From the NCBI GenBank assembly GCA_945871915.1, contig CAMBXO010000007.1, positions 62,001 to 126,000 on the forward strand: DNA of 64,000 nt. The letters are read 5' to 3'. This DNA is from Singulisphaera sp. GP187 (GTDB lineage Bacteria; Planctomycetota; Phycisphaerae; Phycisphaerales; SM1A02). A model generated the notes under the pieces. That model had not been told where the DNA came from. It ran no database searches and saw only the letters and a list, made by a program, of their open reading frames with translations. Made by a program: the position numbers and the translations under genes. Positions 62,599 through 64,000 of the stretch are shown piece by piece. Position 1 is the first letter of the stretch; each line of letters starts with the position of its first letter.

Positions 62599-64000
62599 AT
62601 GATGAATTCTCCCTTGCATTCCAACGAAAGTCCGCGTGATGTGTGGGCACTTCTGAAGTCGGACTTATTGCCGAGTGGCGAACGCTGGCATCAGGCAATC
62701 AAAATTTCCGTCGCAGGCATGCTGATCGTGGCAGTGCAGATGACCCTGCGTTACGAAATTCTGTACCCAGCCATGACAACACTGCTCATTGTGACTGAGG
62801 CAAGGGGATTCAGCACCTTCACGCGATTCGTGCTCAATTTCGTCGGGGCCACGTTTGGATGTGCCGCGGCAGTGGCTTTGACCGCGTTGTTTATTCAACA
62901 GCCCATGCTGCTGCTACCCGTGATGTGGGGGTACATCATCGCCGTCATGTATTTCATGGGTTCGAGTCGTTATCGCAGTTCACTCTTCATGGCGGGGTAT
63001 CCATTTATTGTGATCACGTTCATGTCGTTCTTTGACAAGGAAAGTGCCGAGCACATCGCGATCATGGTTTACAAATCTGTGATCACAGGTCTGGCGTGTG
63101 CCGCGCTTGTGATGGTTTTTCTCTGGCCCCTTACTCCATTGCAGGCCATTCGCAAACGGCTGCGCCGGGGGTTGTTGAGATCGCAGAAACTCCTGCGGCA
63201 GATCATCGACGACCTCTCTGGTGGCGCGCGCATGGATGTCCGAACGATCATTCCGACATACGACCGAATGAGCACGCCAGAGTTGCTTCGTCTGCTGGAT
63301 CAAGCCCAGACTGACTTCTCATTTGATGATTGCGTGCGGGAACACTTAGAGTCCGTGATCCTCTTTGAGAGTCGGTGGTCCGCACGAATGGCCATCACGG
63401 CTGCCTCGATTTCAGAGCATCGAAATCAACCACCGCAAAACGCCTTGAACACACTGCAGGCATGTGTGCAAGGCATCGATCGCTTGATCGAGCAGCTTGA
63501 GAGTCCGGATCCTAAGGCGCGTCTCCAACCACCGTCCGTTGCGCCTGCCGATTGCCCTGAGTGGCTTCTCCCATTGCTTGAAATTGCAGACGAGGAACCG
63601 CGGATCCTTTCGGCGATTGGAGCATGTGCGGCGATCAATGAACAACCGGATGTTGTGACGAAAACTTTGCGCAACCTGAAGGCATCGCTCCCAACCCTGT
63701 TTCGCCAACCATTCTGGCCACTCAATATTGTCGCCTTGAAACATGCAACCAAGTGCTCGAGTGCCATCATGATCTGCGCCTTGTTTTGCATTACTTTGAA
63801 CTGGGACAAAGGCATCGGCTGTGTCGAAACGGTGATGCTGGTTGCGCAAGCAACATTTGGCGGCACGCTGCTGATCGGTGGTTTGCGATTGGTGGGGCTT
63901 GTGACGGGCTTTCTCCTTTCGATTGCCGCGGTCATCTTTGTAATCCCGACGATCTCCACGCTGCCTGGCATCATGGGTCTCTTTGGTGTGCTTCTGCTCG
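62599..64000 (+). CDS. FUSC-family membrane protein (C-terminal part beyond window)
   Basis: An open frame that starts MMNSPLHSNESPRDVWALLK and runs to the window end (about 467 residues). Hydrophobic segments are at about 34-52, 60-80, 85-115 and 120-170 (for example RFVLNFVGATFGCAAAVALTAL). A soluble, helical middle (about 180-370) and a second membrane block (KHATKCSSAIMICALFCITLNW) follow. This twofold membrane-soluble-membrane plan is that of the FUSC/YccS/aromatic acid exporter family. The frame is intact to base 64000. Confidence 0.75.
   Translation, partial: MMNSPLHSNESPRDVWALLKSDLLPSGERWHQAIKISVAGMLIVAVQMTLRYEILYPAMTTLLIVTEARGFSTFTRFVLNFVGATFGCAAAVALTALFIQQPMLLLPVMWGYIIAVMYFMGSSRYRSSLFMAGYPFIVITFMSFFDKESAEHIAIMVYKSVITGLACAALVMVFLWPLTPLQAIRKRLRRGLLRSQKLLRQIIDDLSGGARMDVRTIIPTYDRMSTPELLRLLDQAQTDFSFDDCVREHLESVILFESRWSARMAITAASISEHRNQPPQNALNTLQACVQGIDRLIEQLESPDPKARLQPPSVAPADCPEWLLPLLEIADEEPRILSAIGACAAINEQPDVVTKTLRNLKASLPTLFRQPFWPLNIVALKHATKCSSAIMICALFCITLNWDKGIGCVETVMLVAQATFGGTLLIGGLRLVGLVTGFLLSIAAVIFVIPTISTLPGIMGLFGVLLL

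Noticed and set aside
1-64000. CRISPR arrays, insertion sequences, prophage genes and genomic-island borders
   Set aside because: No regularly spaced repeats, transposase, integrase or phage structural genes were found, and the three tRNAs are not flanked by direct repeats of their 3' ends that I could see.

Overview
The window looks like a chromosomal piece from a planctomycete, most likely Phycisphaerae or a relative. Three things point there: exported proteins ending in dockerin-like DxDGSGxxDxGD repeats, a pseudopilin with an H-X9-D C-terminal motif, and very common ATGA-type gene overlaps. The assignment is inferred from gene content, not from a database search. DNA is moderately GC-rich and gene-dense on both strands. 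I see no insertion sequence, prophage or CRISPR array. About half of the genes that begin a transcription unit have a TANNNT hexamer 5-9 bases before the start codon and no ribosome binding site, which suggests widespread leaderless mRNAs.

Layout. 0-1.4 kb: rplJ (partial), rplA and rplK on the minus strand, with their own promoter. 1.6-11.2 kb: an exported reprolysin-like protease, then a minus-strand operon tsaD, release-factor-like protein, 5-oxoprolinase and pyroglutamyl peptidase, followed by an M20 amidohydrolase (pyroglutamate salvage). 11.2-14.9 kb: hflX and small unknown genes. 14.9-16.5 kb: a minus-strand unit bracketed by tRNA-His and tRNA-Phe. 16.6-24.5 kb: pckA, threonine ammonia-lyase, an HTH-receiver protein, nadE, a phosphoesterase and mutL. 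24.5-26.6 kb: a cobalamin riboswitch driving a surface protein and a pseudopilin. 26.6-32.8 kb: a HEAT-repeat exported protein, tRNA-Thr, a cysteine-synthase-like enzyme, and L-threonine 3-dehydrogenase. 32.9-42.8 kb: recC-recB-recD and kbl.

42.8-53.4 kb is the highlight, a purine-to-glyoxylate-to-malate locus. It holds 5-hydroxyisourate hydrolase, guanine deaminase, xanthine dehydrogenase (xdhA, xdhB, xdhC) and a single 1,581-residue protein that joins malate synthase, OHCU decarboxylase, a serine beta-lactamase-family hydrolase and allantoicase. The serine hydrolase sits between the allantoin-forming and the allantoate-cleaving domains, exactly where an allantoinase would be expected. No conventional allantoinase, ureidoglycolate lyase or urate oxidase is in the window.

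53.4-60.2 kb: a seven-gene operon for a tripartite ABC efflux system (Cys-rich exported protein, TolC-like channel, adaptor, ATPase, two permeases, Cys-rich lipoprotein). 60.4-64 kb: moaC facing moaD-moaE, which make the molybdopterin that xanthine dehydrogenase needs, then a TauE/SafE permease and a truncated FUSC-family membrane protein.

The three threonine-degrading enzymes (ammonia-lyase, Tdh, Kbl), the peptide and pyroglutamate enzymes and the purine locus together suggest an organism that scavenges amino acids and nucleobases as carbon and nitrogen sources.
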